Positions 32,487 to 41,859 are shown, numbered from the stretch's first letter. The stretch is 64,000 bases of DNA from an uncultured Clostridia bacterium (GCA_934454525.1 CAKSFM010000001.1:124001-188000), one strand, 5' to 3'. Numbers and translations: made by a program. The notes: generated from the letters alone by a model not told the origin.

Positions 32487-33694
32487 TTCGTTAATCTCCT
32501 TTCGGTAACGCTGCAGTCAAGCTCTCCGCCTGTCATTTTAACCGTTATCGCGTCACCCTTGTTTACCTCTGCCGCCGATGCAATGCTTTTTCCGTTTTTC
32601 GTGGCAACACTGTAGCCGCGCTCGAAAACGGCAATCGGACTGAGTGCCGAAAGCTTGCCGCACAGCGCTGCAAGGCGCTTTTCCGCAAGCTCTGTTTTAT
32701 TTTTATAGGCGCGCACGGCAGCCGTCTGTGCGCGGTCAACGCACTGTTCCGCATCAAGCAGGCGCCGCGAAAAACGCTCTGCCGAAATTCTTTCGTTCAG
32801 CAGCGCAAAATGTTTTTGCTGCATTGCAAGCTTTTGCCTGAGAAGCGCGGAAAGCCTGCTTTCGGCGGACGAAAGCGTTGTATACAAATCCATCACGTCC
32901 GGCACTGCAAGCTCCGCTGCCGCAGACGGCGTCGGAGCGCGCAAATCCGCAACGAAATCGCTTATCGTGAAATCCGTTTCATGCCCGACAGCCGAAATAA
33001 CCGGAAGCTCCGATGCTGCCACGGCGCGCGCCGTGATTTCCTCGTTAAATGCCCACAAATCCTCAATGCTTCCTCCGCCGCGCCCGATGATAATAACATC
33101 AACGCTTTTCGTACGGTTGAAGTGCTCAATTGCCGACACAACCGTTTTTGCCGCGCCCTCGCCCTGAACAAGGCACGGGTAAAGGATAACATGCACCATC
33201 GGGTAACGGCGGCGCAGAATATTAATCATGTCGCGCACGGCAGCGCCCGTCGGACTTGTTGCAATTCCTATTGCAGCCGGAAACTGCGGAAGCTTTTTCT
33301 TGCGCTGCTCATCAAACAGACCCTCTTCGCCGAGCTGTTTTTTCAGCGCTTCGAATTTTGCATACAAATCACCCTGCCCCTCGGCTTCCATTTCCTCTAT
33401 ATATAGCTGATACTGACCGCCGGCTTCGTACACGCTTATTCTTCCGCGCGCAAGCACTTTCATTCCGTCCTCCGGGCGAAAGCGCAGTGACTGCGCAGCG
33501 CCGCGGAACATCACAGCGCGCAGCACCGCACCGCTGTCTTTAAGCGTCAGATAAATATGCCCCGATGAATGAAGCTTAAAGTTGCTGATTTCGCCCTTTA
33601 TCCACACATTCTGCAAAACGGGCGTCTGCTCCATTATCGCCTTTATGTAATTGTTAATCTGCGTTACGGTTGCAATTCTTCGGGTTTCATTCAT
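32483..33694 (-). CDS. xseA: Exodeoxyribonuclease VII large subunit
   Basis: 403 residues. N-terminal OB fold (VWIKGEISNFKLHSSGHIYLTLKD), catalytic domain with GIATSPTGAAVRDMINILRRR near residue 138 and the IIGRGGGSIEDLWAFNEE block, followed by a coiled-coil C-terminal region. Starts within the nusB stop (4-base overlap) and ends within the xseB start. Confidence 0.97.
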   Translation of the reverse strand: MNETRRIATVTQINNYIKAIMEQTPVLQNVWIKGEISNFKLHSSGHIYLTLKDSGAVLRAVMFRGAAQSLRFRPEDGMKVLARGRISVYEAGGQYQLYIEEMEAEGQGDLYAKFEALKKQLGEEGLFDEQRKKKLPQFPAAIGIATSPTGAAVRDMINILRRRYPMVHVILYPCLVQGEGAAKTVVSAIEHFNRTKSVDVIIIGRGGGSIEDLWAFNEEITARAVAASELPVISAVGHETDFTISDFVADLRAPTPSAAAELAVPDVMDLYTTLSSAESRLSALLRQKLAMQQKHFALLNERISAERFSRRLLDAEQCVDRAQTAAVRAYKNKTELAEKRLAALCGKLSALSPIAVFERGYSVATKNGKSIASAAEVNKGDAITVKMTGGELDCSVTERRLTK

Positions 33695-34134
33695 TCGCTT
33701 TCACCCTTTTTCATACCGAGAACGGAGCCGAGCACTCCGTTCACAAACGGCGCGGATGATTCTGCCCCATATTTTTTCGCAAGGTTTACCGCCTCGTTCA
33801 CCGAAACCTTTTCGGGAATGTCATCCATATACTCTATTTCATACACAGCGAGCTGCAAAATTGACAAATCCACCTTTGAAAGGCGGTCAATGCTCCATTT
33901 TTTCAGCTTTGAAGCTATCTCGCCGTTAATATCATCAAGATGCTCCTCAACTCCGTACATAACGGACTGAAGATAACGCAGGTTTTCGCGCGTTACCTCT
34001 TTTTGCGCCCACATTTCATTATTTTCGTCAGCCGTTTCGCAAAGATATGCCATAACGGCTTCGGGGCGCACACCCGTAATTCTCATTTCAAATATCATCT
34101 TAAACGCGTCCTCGCGCGATTCCGTTCTGCTCAT
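33691..34134 (-). CDS. nusB: Transcription antitermination protein NusB
   Basis: 147 residues, all-helical NusB fold with SREDAFKMIFEMRI at the N-terminus and DIPEKVSVNEAVNLAKKYG...FVNGVLGSVL at the C-terminus. Works with NusE, NusG and NusA in rRNA antitermination. GAGGAG stands before the ATG; 10 nt follow rseP. Confidence 0.96.
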   Translation of the reverse strand: MSRTESREDAFKMIFEMRITGVRPEAVMAYLCETADENNEMWAQKEVTRENLRYLQSVMYGVEEHLDDINGEIASKLKKWSIDRLSKVDLSILQLAVYEIEYMDDIPEKVSVNEAVNLAKKYGAESSAPFVNGVLGSVLGMKKGESE

Positions 34135-34144
34135 CTTGTTCTCC

Positions 34145-35164
34145 TCACATAAATATTTTGCGGATATCCCCGACCGTTACAATCACTGCCAAAGCCATAA
34201 GCAGCACAAATCCGGCAATGTTGATATATGCCAGAATGTCGGGGCGCACCTTTTTTCCCGTTATAAACTCCCACAGAGCAAAGATAATGCTGCCGCCGTC
34301 AAGCGCAGGGAACGGAAGCAGATTGAACACACCCAGATTCACGGTTATCATTGCAAATAACATCAGCACGTTTATCGCCGTGTACGGATTATCCTTTTCT
34401 TTTGTAACCTCGCCGACAACGGAAACAATCTCAACGGGACCGGAAAGCGTGTCAATACCGGTTTTTCCCGTCACCAAATCTCCGACTGCGCTCACAACCG
34501 CCTTTGAAATATAAACCGTGTCGTAAAACGCATACCGCGGAGCGGTAAGCACCGTTGCCTTTTCGCGGCGGAACGATACTCCCAGCTTATAGCCGTACGG
34601 CGTTTCAATGGGTTTAAGCTTTATAACCTTTTTCTCACCGCCGCGTTTAAGAGTTACCTTTATGTCACTGCCGTCCGCATGACCCATAAAAAGCGACACA
34701 TCGTCAAACGTGTGTACACGCGTTCTGTCGAGCTTCAGCAGCTCATCCCCCGGCTTCAGCTGCGTCTGAACCGTTTCGTATCCCTCTGCAATATTTTCTA
34801 TAACCGTCGGAATAATACCGGTTTGAGAATTTATTATCATGAATATTATCCACCCCAGGATAATATTCATCGTTGCACCGGCAATCAGAATTGCAATTCT
34901 TTTCAGCGGGGGAAGATTCAGAAACGAGCGCGGATTGTCGCTCTCCTCCATATCATTTTCGCCCTCAAGCTGCACAAAGCCTCCGATCGGGAAAAGACGG
35001 ATTGAGTAACGCGTTTCACCCTTTCCGAAAGACGCAAGCCGCGGTCCCATTCCGATGGCAAATTCATGCACCTGAACGCCAAAGCATTTTGCAACCGTGA
35101 AATGTCCGAGCTCGTGCAGAATAATCATTATTCCGAATCCGATAACAGTAATTAAAACAGCCAA
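34145..35164 (-). CDS. rseP: Site-2 membrane protease RseP/RasP
   Basis: 339 residues starting at a TTG directly after the dxr TGA. The zinc motif HELGH is at residues 17-21 in the first membrane helix, a PDZ domain lies in the middle (TQLKPGDELLKLDRTRVHTFDDV), and the second active-site motif LPFPALDGG is near 288 in the third helix. Cleaves membrane-embedded anti-sigma factors and signal peptides. It sits in the normal place after dxr. Confidence 0.96.
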   Translation of the reverse strand: MAVLITVIGFGIMIILHELGHFTVAKCFGVQVHEFAIGMGPRLASFGKGETRYSIRLFPIGGFVQLEGENDMEESDNPRSFLNLPPLKRIAILIAGATMNIILGWIIFMIINSQTGIIPTVIENIAEGYETVQTQLKPGDELLKLDRTRVHTFDDVSLFMGHADGSDIKVTLKRGGEKKVIKLKPIETPYGYKLGVSFRREKATVLTAPRYAFYDTVYISKAVVSAVGDLVTGKTGIDTLSGPVEIVSVVGEVTKEKDNPYTAINVLMLFAMITVNLGVFNLLPFPALDGGSIIFALWEFITGKKVRPDILAYINIAGFVLLMALAVIVTVGDIRKIFM

Positions 35165-36304
35165 TCAATCACATTCTTTCACAATTTCTCGCGCCGCTCT
35201 GTCAGCGGCAAAAATATCCTCAATGCGCGGATTTTCAACGCTTCTGCATCTGCGCATTGCTTCTTCAATCAGCATTGTTATCTCGGTAAAGCGGCACTTC
35301 CCCTTTAAGAACATTGAAACCGCTTCCTCATTCGCTCCGTTGAACACTGCGCACATTGTTCCGCCCTCGGCAGCCGCTTTTTTTGCAAGGCGCACAGCCG
35401 GAAATGTTTCGTTATCGACATCATAAAACGTCAGTTTTCCGGCTTTCACAAGGTCAAGCCTTTCCGACACGGGCGCACTGCGCTGAGGATATGAAAGCGC
35501 ATAGCTTATCGGAAGCTTCATATCGGGCACTCCGAGCTGTGCGATAACGCTTCCGTCGCACATTTCAACCATTGAATGGACTATGCTCTCGCGGTGAATA
35601 ACGGGGTCAATGCAATCCGCTCCGACGCCGAAAAGGTGCATTGCTTCGATTATTTCAAGTCCTTTATTCACAAGCGTGGCGCTGTCAATTGTGATTTTTG
35701 CGCCCATAGTCCAGTTCGGATGCTTCAGCGCCTTTTCCGGGGTTACACTTTCAAGCTCTGCGCGCGTTTTTCCGAAAAACGGACCGCCCGAAGCCGTGAT
35801 TATAATTCTTTTCAGGAAACTGCGCTGATTCGATATCGACTGAAAAATCGCGCTGTGCTCGCTGTCAACGGGAATTATTTCAACGCCTTTTTCCCTTGCG
35901 CGCTTCATAACCGATTCCCCTGCGGTGACAAGCGTTTCTTTATTCGCGAGCGCAATTCTTTTTCCGGCGTCAATTGCACAGAGCGTCGGGCGAAGTCCCG
36001 CAATGCCGACAATCGCCGTCACAACTGTTTCGGCGGCGGTTTCAGCCGCACATTCGCATAAGCCGTCCGCCCCGGAAAGAACACGCACGGACGTATCGCG
36101 CACACGCATTTTCAAATCCGCGGCGCTTTTTTCATCTGTCATGCAGGCAATGCGCGGTTTGTATTTCCTTATCTGTTTTTCCAAAAGACCCACATTGCTG
36201 TGCGCCGTTAAAGCGTCAACCGAGTATTCGCCGGTAATATCGCAAACATCAAGCGTTTGCGTTCCGATTGAACCCGTTGAGCCGAGTATCGCAATTTTTT
36301 TCAT
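35165..36304 (-). CDS. dxr: 1-deoxy-D-xylulose-5-phosphate reductoisomerase
   Basis: 379 residues, NADPH-binding ILGSTGSIGTQTLDV at the start, VDSEHSAIFQ metal/active-site segment near residue 145, and ASGGPF. It is the committed step of the MEP isoprenoid path, feeding IspA and UppS encoded in the same run. A GAGGT site precedes the ATG, 3 nt after cdsA. Confidence 0.97.
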   Translation of the reverse strand: MKKIAILGSTGSIGTQTLDVCDITGEYSVDALTAHSNVGLLEKQIRKYKPRIACMTDEKSAADLKMRVRDTSVRVLSGADGLCECAAETAAETVVTAIVGIAGLRPTLCAIDAGKRIALANKETLVTAGESVMKRAREKGVEIIPVDSEHSAIFQSISNQRSFLKRIIITASGGPFFGKTRAELESVTPEKALKHPNWTMGAKITIDSATLVNKGLEIIEAMHLFGVGADCIDPVIHRESIVHSMVEMCDGSVIAQLGVPDMKLPISYALSYPQRSAPVSERLDLVKAGKLTFYDVDNETFPAVRLAKKAAAEGGTMCAVFNGANEEAVSMFLKGKCRFTEITMLIEEAMRRCRSVENPRIEDIFAADRAAREIVKECD

Positions 36305-36307
36305 TTG

Positions 36308-37117
36308 TTACCTCGCTGTGAATATCGGGAAAAAGGATATGAAGTAATAAACGATCGGCGAAACGAAAATCAGGCTGTCAAATCTGTCCATAACACCGCC
36401 GTGACCGGGCATTATATGCCCGAAATCCTTAATCCCATGCTCCCTTTTGATAATAGAGGCGCACAAGTCGCCCGTCTGCGAAAAAATACCGCACAGAATT
36501 CCGAGAACGATTACTCCCGGCAGGTTAAGGTTTACAGCGGCAAAATGTTTAACGCAGAGTGCATACACAGCCATCACAAGCATTGTGCCGAGTGCGCCGC
36601 CGACTGCGCCCTCAACCGTTTTTTTCGGACTGATTGACGGCGCAAGCTTATGCTTTCCGAACAACATTCCGCAGAAATATGCGCAGGTGTCCGTTATCCA
36701 GCTTCCTATAAAAATCAGAAACAGATTCAAAAGACCGTAATCCGTGTGCCGGACGCCCGTTATATGGAAGAATGACAGCGACAGCATCATCGTTACCGAA
36801 AAAAACTCCGTAACGGACAGGAAATTATACCGCTTGTGGTCAAACAGCATCGTAAGCAGCAGAACCGCAATATACAAAAACACTGTGATTTCGAGCGGCA
36901 TATCCGTAAGACTCATTCGGAACGGCATGAATACCGCAACCAAGATGCTTGCCGTCATCATAATTTTATGCGTTTGCAGTCCGAGTGCTGACATCACCTC
37001 AAAAACCGCCAGTGCCGTTATAACGGCAACCGCAATATCCAGAACAAGCGCATTGCTGAATATTACAAGCATAAGCAATATTATTCCAAAAAAAGCGCTG
37101 ATTAGTCTTTGCTTCAT
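36308..37117 (-). CDS. cdsA: Phosphatidate cytidylyltransferase
   Basis: 269 residues, about seven hydrophobic helices, and the C-terminal CdsA signature SPKKTVEGAVGG...FGHIMPGHGGVMDRFDSL. Makes CDP-diacylglycerol for phospholipids at the membrane. Lies 71 nt after uppS and 3 nt before dxr. Confidence 0.96.
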   Translation of the reverse strand: MKQRLISAFFGIILLMLVIFSNALVLDIAVAVITALAVFEVMSALGLQTHKIMMTASILVAVFMPFRMSLTDMPLEITVFLYIAVLLLTMLFDHKRYNFLSVTEFFSVTMMLSLSFFHITGVRHTDYGLLNLFLIFIGSWITDTCAYFCGMLFGKHKLAPSISPKKTVEGAVGGALGTMLVMAVYALCVKHFAAVNLNLPGVIVLGILCGIFSQTGDLCASIIKREHGIKDFGHIMPGHGGVMDRFDSLIFVSPIVYYFISFFPIFTAR

Positions 37118-37188
37118 ATAAAAATGCTCACTTTCTTATGCGCGGTATCCGCGCATTTTTTCCAAACGGCTGCGTTCGCAGTCCGGTT

Positions 37189-37938
37189 TCACACTCCGCC
37201 GAAACGCCGGTTTCTCTTCTGATAATCATGAACTGCGCGCCGCAAGTCATTTTCCGAAAAATCCGGCCAGAGAACATTATCGAACCACAGCTCGCTGTAG
37301 GCGCTCTGCCACATAAGGAAGTTGCTGAGCCGATACTCTCCGCTCGGTCTGATGATAAGGTCAGGGTCATGCTGACCGCTCGTGTCAAGGTATTCTTCAA
37401 TCGTTTTTTCGTCAATGTCCTCTGCACTGAGCTTTCCCTCGGCGCAGAGCTTTGCAATTTTGCGCACGGCAAGGGTTATTTCCCTCCGTCCGCCGTAATT
37501 TAGCGCAACATTAAGCAAAAGACCACCGTTGTTTTCAGTGGCCTTTTCCATGTAGCGAAGTTTTCTTTGAAAATCTTCGGAAAACGCCGATTCATCGCCT
37601 ATAAAATGGATTTTAACATCACGGCCGGCAAGTCTTGTCAGACCGTTGTCAAGATAATCCTCCAAAAGAGACATCAGCATGTCGACTTCTTCTTTCGGGC
37701 GTCGCCAGTTTTCCGTGGAAAATGCGTAAATGGTAACAATTTTTATTCCCATGTTACCGGCGTACTCCACAATCTTTTCAAAGGTTTTCGCTCCCGCTGC
37801 ATGACCGGCAGTTCTGGGAAGACCGCGCCGTTTTGCCCAGCGGCCGTTCCCGTCCATTATAATGCCGATATGCACCGGTAAATTTTCAAGGTCCACTTCA
37901 GTGCGGTTTCTTTTGCCGAAAATTTCTTTCAGCTTCAT
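37189..37938 (-). CDS. uppS: Undecaprenyl diphosphate synthase
   Basis: 249 residues, cis-prenyltransferase with the start motif HIGIIMDGNGRWAKRRG near residue 23 and IRPSGEYRLSNFLMWQSAYSE near the C-terminus. Makes the C55 carrier lipid for peptidoglycan, using FPP from IspA. Lies 10 nt after frr. Confidence 0.97.
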   Translation of the reverse strand: MKLKEIFGKRNRTEVDLENLPVHIGIIMDGNGRWAKRRGLPRTAGHAAGAKTFEKIVEYAGNMGIKIVTIYAFSTENWRRPKEEVDMLMSLLEDYLDNGLTRLAGRDVKIHFIGDESAFSEDFQRKLRYMEKATENNGGLLLNVALNYGGRREITLAVRKIAKLCAEGKLSAEDIDEKTIEEYLDTSGQHDPDLIIRPSGEYRLSNFLMWQSAYSELWFDNVLWPDFSENDLRRAVHDYQKRNRRFGGV

Positions 37939-37948
37939 TTCACACCAC

Positions 37949-38503
37949 TCATATTTCCATTATTTCTTTGTTTTTCTTGTCCGCAAGCTTGTCAATTTCC
38001 TTAATCTGAGCATCGATTATGTCCTGAATTTCTTTTTCGATATTCTTAAGGTCATCCTCGGTTATTTCGCTCTTTTTCTTCATTGCCTTGTATTTTTCGA
38101 TTTCATCGCGCCTGATTCCGCGGATAACAACCTTGCAGTCCTCCGCTTTTTTTGCAACACTCTTTGTAAGCTCCTTACGTCTGTCCTCCGTCAGCTGAGG
38201 AAATGACAGGCGCAGCATTTTACCGTCATTCTGCGGATTGATGCCGATTTCCGACGCCTGAATTGCCTTCTCAATTGCTTTTACAAGGCTTGCATCCCAC
38301 GGCTGAATTGTGATTGTGCGCGCGTCCGGCGTTGCGATTGCCGCAACCTGACTCACGGGCGTCTGCGTTCCGTAATAGTCAACGCTTACCTTATTAAGCA
38401 CTGAAGCGTTTGCCCTGCCGGCTCTGATTGTTCCGAGATCCTCCAGAAAGTAGTTAATCGCCTTGTCAATTTTTGCATTAAGCTCCGGATATTCGTTTTT
38501 CAT
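37949..38503 (-). CDS. frr: Ribosome recycling factor
   Basis: 184 residues, typical length, with LEDLGTIRAGRANASVLN at the start and the two long-helix arms (EDCKVVIRGIRRDEIEKYKAMKK). GGGAGG lies before the ATG. It lies 64 nt after pyrH. Confidence 0.97.
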   Translation of the reverse strand: MKNEYPELNAKIDKAINYFLEDLGTIRAGRANASVLNKVSVDYYGTQTPVSQVAAIATPDARTITIQPWDASLVKAIEKAIQASEIGINPQNDGKMLRLSFPQLTEDRRKELTKSVAKKAEDCKVVIRGIRRDEIEKYKAMKKKSEITEDDLKNIEKEIQDIIDAQIKEIDKLADKKNKEIMEI

Positions 38504-38567
38504 GTTTTGATTCCTCCCGAATTATTATATTATATTGTAAAAGAAATTATCAAACCTGAATTCATCT

Positions 38568-39278
38568 TTATTCAGCATAAACAAGTGTTCCGATTTCCGC
38601 TCCCTCAAGCACACGCTTTATGTTGTCCGGTTCGGAAAGTCCGAACACGCGTATCGGCATCTTATTATCCATGCAAAGGGAGGTTGCCGTTGTGTCCATA
38701 ACGCCCAGCCCCTTGTTAAGCACATCGATATAAGTAATTTTGTCAAACTTCACTGCGTCGGGATTGAATGCCGGGTCGCTGTCATAAACGCCGTCAACCT
38801 TCTTCGCCAGTAAAATAGCCTCTGCGTCGATTTCCGCAGCACGAAGCGCAGCCGTTGTATCCGTTGAGAAGAACGGATTTCCCGTGCCGCAGCCGAATAT
38901 TACAACGCGCCCTTTTTCAAGATGACGGATTGCGCGCCCTCTGATATACGGCTCGGCAATCTGGCGCATTTCAATCGCCGTCTGAACGCGCGTTTCGATT
39001 CCCGCTCTTTCAAATGCGTCGCACAAAGCGAGCGAGTTTATAACCGTTGCAAGCATTCCCATATGGTCGGCACGTGTGCGCTCCATGTTTTCGCCCGTTC
39101 TTCCGCGCCAGAAGTTTCCTCCGCCGACAACAACCGCAATCTGCACACCGAGGGCAACGCACTCCTTAATTGTTTTCGCAATCGATTCAAGCGTCGGTTC
39201 GTCAAGACCGAAACCTTTTTCTCCGGCAAGCGCCTCTCCGCTCAGCTTTATAAGCACTCTTTTATATTTTGTCTGCAT
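38568..39278 (-). CDS. pyrH: Uridylate kinase
   Basis: 236 residues from the ATG at 39278 (MQTKYKRVLIKLSGEAL). A longer GTG start at 39293 overlaps the GAGGT site and is rejected. The GGGNFWRGR and GTGNPFFSTDTTAALRA motifs identify the amino-acid-kinase-fold UMP kinase. Phosphorylates UMP to UDP. The usual rpsB-tsf neighbours are absent; the gene has its own promoter and begins the long minus-strand run. Confidence 0.97.
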   Translation of the reverse strand: MQTKYKRVLIKLSGEALAGEKGFGLDEPTLESIAKTIKECVALGVQIAVVVGGGNFWRGRTGENMERTRADHMGMLATVINSLALCDAFERAGIETRVQTAIEMRQIAEPYIRGRAIRHLEKGRVVIFGCGTGNPFFSTDTTAALRAAEIDAEAILLAKKVDGVYDSDPAFNPDAVKFDKITYIDVLNKGLGVMDTTATSLCMDNKMPIRVFGLSEPDNIKRVLEGAEIGTLVYAE

Positions 39279-39312
39279 TTTCCAATACCTCACTTTTTAT
39301 CTTCTGAATACT

Positions 39313-39342
39313 ATTTTAACATATTTATTTGCATTTTGTAAA
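39313..39342 (-). promoter_or_regulatory. Probable promoter of the pyrH run
   Basis: On the minus strand, TTTACA (39342-39337) and TAAAAT (39318-39313) with 18-nt spacing. It overlaps the promoter of the divergent araC gene, so the two may compete. Confidence 0.6.
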
Positions 39343-39357
39343 TATCTATAGTATAAT
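39329..39357 (+). promoter_or_regulatory. Promoter of araC-type gene
   Basis: TTGCAT at 39329-39334 and TATAAT at 39352-39357, 17-nt spacing. Confidence 0.8.
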
Positions 39358-39389
39358 AAGTTTAAATTATTTTTTTAGAGGTGAGTTTG

Positions 39390-40304
39390 ATGAGTAATTT
39401 CCCTCGTTTATGGGAGAATCTGTTAAATTCCGAAACCGGATTGCCGGTCGTTGTCAAGTCCATTCAGCGAATTATGGACGATCATTATCATCCCGACTCC
39501 GTGAGTATGCACGAGGAGTTTGAGCTTGTCTATATTCAGGAGCTGGAACGCGGCGCATTTGAAATAGACGGCGAACTTGTTATGCTCAGACCGAATGACC
39601 TGCTGCTTATAAAACCGAGAACGCCGCATGTGCTTAAAATCGAAAGCAACCGCCCGTGCCGCTTTCTTGTTCTGAAATTCTCTTTTGCGCGCAGCCAGGA
39701 AAAAAATTATTCCGGAATAAGCCTCAATGATTTCCTTTCATTTATATCTGACAGCACCGACAGCTGCAGTTACTTCACAATTTCAAATATATACTGCACA
39801 AACATCGCAGCGCTCATGCAGCAGATTATGCATGAGAACAAATCTCCCGATGCGGAAAGCGACTTTCTCCGCAGCCTGCTCACAATGGAGCTGTTTGTCT
39901 GGCTGAGCCGCAGCCTGCGTACGCAGTGGGAAACAAATCTTTCAACCAAAGGGCACAAGCTTCAGGAAATGCTTGAGGCGGCGCGTGTATATATTGATGA
40001 AAATTATAATACCGACATATCTCTTTCCGATATTGCCGGCTATGTTTACATATCCACAAGCCATTTTGCGCGTGCGTTTAAGAAATATTATGACATCAGT
40101 CCGATTCAGTATCTTTTAAGCGTACGCATTGAAAAAGCGCGGCAATATCTTGAGGAAACAAATCTCAAGGTCGGAGAAATTGCCTCCGCTGTCGGATTTT
40201 CGGCTCAGCAGCGCTTCAATGATATTTTCCGCAAGCAAACCGGAATGTCGCCGAGCGAATACCGCCAGCACTACAAGGAAAGTGTTTTGAACATGGAGCA
40301 GTAA
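39390..40304 (+). CDS. AraC-family transcription regulator with cupin domain
   Basis: 304 residues from the ATG at 39390; AGAGGTG precedes it, and the GTG at 39381 lies within that site. The N-terminal half is a cupin-like ligand domain (HEEFELVYIQELERGAFEIDGELVMLRPNDLLLIKPRTPH). The C-terminal ~100 residues carry two helix-turn-helix units (ISLSDIAGYVYISTSHFARAFKK; VGEIASAVGFSAQQRFNDIFRKQTGMSPSEYR). Such proteins mostly control sugar use. Its target is not shown; the GH106-like gene two genes away is a candidate. The second R2 repeat follows 12 nt after the stop. Confidence 0.9.
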   Translation: MSNFPRLWENLLNSETGLPVVVKSIQRIMDDHYHPDSVSMHEEFELVYIQELERGAFEIDGELVMLRPNDLLLIKPRTPHVLKIESNRPCRFLVLKFSFARSQEKNYSGISLNDFLSFISDSTDSCSYFTISNIYCTNIAALMQQIMHENKSPDAESDFLRSLLTMELFVWLSRSLRTQWETNLSTKGHKLQEMLEAARVYIDENYNTDISLSDIAGYVYISTSHFARAFKKYYDISPIQYLLSVRIEKARQYLEETNLKVGEIASAVGFSAQQRFNDIFRKQTGMSPSEYRQHYKESVLNMEQ

Positions 40305-40316
40305 CGCGTGGCTGCG

Positions 40317-40509
40317 AACAAACTTCGCCGCTCGGCGTACATAGGTACGCCGAGCGGCGAAGTTTGTTGATAGCAAGAAAAGGGGGATTCTTTGAAAAAT
40401 CAAATTTTTGATTTTTCTACTTTAATGAATCCAAACTGCAAGAATTATATTTCATGTAAATATATGCTTTTTCTCCTTTTCTTGCGTTCCGGAGCTTTTT
40501 AACATCCCC
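40317..40509 (-). repeat. Structured 3'-flanking repeat (family R2), minus copy
   Basis: On the minus strand it starts with GGGGATGTTAAAAAGC 8 nt after the upp stop and matches the copy after PFOR in order: the GCAAGAAAAG arm, the 24-bp palindrome (40394-40417), the second arm, and a final AACAAACT/AGTTTGTT domain. Here the final domain is a perfect 24-bp inverted repeat (40317-40340 with 40345-40368) with a 4-nt loop, one of the strongest hairpins in the window. It lies 12 nt after the araC stop on the other strand. Confidence 0.75.
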
Positions 40510-40516
40510 GTCGTTT

Positions 40517-41146
40517 TTATTCTGTTCCGAAAAGCCTGTCACCGGCGTCACCGAGACCGGGAAGGATATAACCCTTTTCATTCAGTTTTTCGTCCATCAC
40601 GCCAAGATAAACCTGCACATCGGGATGTGCCTCCAAAACTCTCTTAACGCCCTCCTGAACGCCGACAATGCTGAGCACCTTAATGTGCTTTGCGCCATGC
40701 TCTTTGAGCATTGTAACGGCAGCGGCAAGCGAGCCGCCCGTTGCAAGCATGGGATCAAGCACGAAAACAGTTCTTTCGCTTATATCAGCCGGGAGATTAC
40801 AGTAATACTCCTCCGGCTCAAGCGTTTCGTGATTGCGGCACAGACCGATATGACCGATTTTGGAAGAAGGAAGTATTTTTAACATTCCGTCAACCATGCC
40901 GAGTCCGGCTCTGAGAATAGGAACGATAACCGGCTTATCTGTTGTAATCATCTGACATTTCGCAGTCATCAGCGGCGTAGGAACATCTACGGCATTTGTT
41001 TTCATATCTCTGGTAGCTTCATAACAAATCAGCATCGCTATTTCGCTGACAAGTTCGCGAAATGCCTTGCCGTCAGTATTCTGATGGCGCAGCAAGCCAA
41101 GCTTGTGTGAAATAAGCGGATGATTCATAATTGTGAGGTTTTCCAT
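40517..41146 (-). CDS. upp: Uracil phosphoribosyltransferase
   Basis: 209 residues, normal length. PRPP-binding loop FVLDPMLATGGSLAAAV near residue 128, and the C-terminal uracil site GDAGDRLFGTE. Salvages uracil to UMP, which PyrH (38568-39278) then phosphorylates. CGGAG precedes the ATG. It has its own promoter. Confidence 0.97.
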   Translation of the reverse strand: MENLTIMNHPLISHKLGLLRHQNTDGKAFRELVSEIAMLICYEATRDMKTNAVDVPTPLMTAKCQMITTDKPVIVPILRAGLGMVDGMLKILPSSKIGHIGLCRNHETLEPEEYYCNLPADISERTVFVLDPMLATGGSLAAAVTMLKEHGAKHIKVLSIVGVQEGVKRVLEAHPDVQVYLGVMDEKLNEKGYILPGLGDAGDRLFGTE

Positions 41147-41198
41147 TATGTTTCTCCGTCCTTTTCATTTTATTCCGAGTATTTCAGCTCTGCGTTTT

Positions 41199-41227
41199 AT
41201 TATACAACAGATTTCTCCTGTTGTCTA
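41199..41227 (-). promoter_or_regulatory. Promoter of upp
   Basis: On the minus strand, TAGACA (41227-41222) and TATAAT (41204-41199) with 17-nt spacing. Confidence 0.8.
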
Positions 41228-41245
41228 CATATTTATTTATATTTT

Positions 41246-41839
41246 TCAGCTGCGCCTGTTCACCGCATCAATAATCAAATCAACCGCGCCGTCTATTCCG
41301 AGCGCTCCGCTGTTTATGCACAGGTCATATGTAGCTGCCGCACCCCACGCTCCATCAGTATAATAAGAATAATATTTTGCGCGCTTTTTGTCGATTTTTC
41401 TGATATGCGCTTCAATTTCACTGTCGGATTTTCCGGGAAGAACGGATTTTTTCCTTTCAATTTTATCTTTCATCGGAGCATGGACGAACACGCTGAAAAG
41501 CGCAGCGTCATCATTGAGAACATAATTAGCGCACCTTCCGACAATCACACAGCTGCCCTTTGCCGCAAGCTCACGCAAAACATCCGCCTGCGCAATATAA
41601 ACGCGGTCGCTCATCGGCATTTGGTAAATGTCAAAAATGTTCGATGACGAAAATGCCGGAAACGAGTGTTTCTCGTCATATCTCTCAACAACGCTTTCCT
41701 CAAGATTCGTCTTTTCCGCCGCATGTACGATAAGCTCCTTGTCATAAAACGGGATACCGAGCTTTTCCGCAAGCTTCAGACCGATTTCACGGCCGCCGCT
41801 GCCGAATTCACGTCCTATAGTAATAATGACTTTTTTCAT
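41246..41839 (-). CDS. Cytidylate-kinase-like protein
   Basis: 197 residues from the ATG at 41839, preceded by AGAGGTG; the GTG at 41848 overlaps that site. N-terminal P-loop-like IITIGREFGSGGREIG near residue 4, then the YDKELI segment and GSCVIVGRCANYVL, as in the cytidylate kinase-like family (PF13189). These proteins look like nucleoside-monophosphate kinases but are distinct from Cmk; their substrate is not well established. It has its own promoter. Confidence 0.85.
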   Translation of the reverse strand: MKKVIITIGREFGSGGREIGLKLAEKLGIPFYDKELIVHAAEKTNLEESVVERYDEKHSFPAFSSSNIFDIYQMPMSDRVYIAQADVLRELAAKGSCVIVGRCANYVLNDDAALFSVFVHAPMKDKIERKKSVLPGKSDSEIEAHIRKIDKKRAKYYSYYTDGAWGAAATYDLCINSGALGIDGAVDLIIDAVNRRS

Positions 41840-41859
41840 ATATATCACCTCTTACTTAT

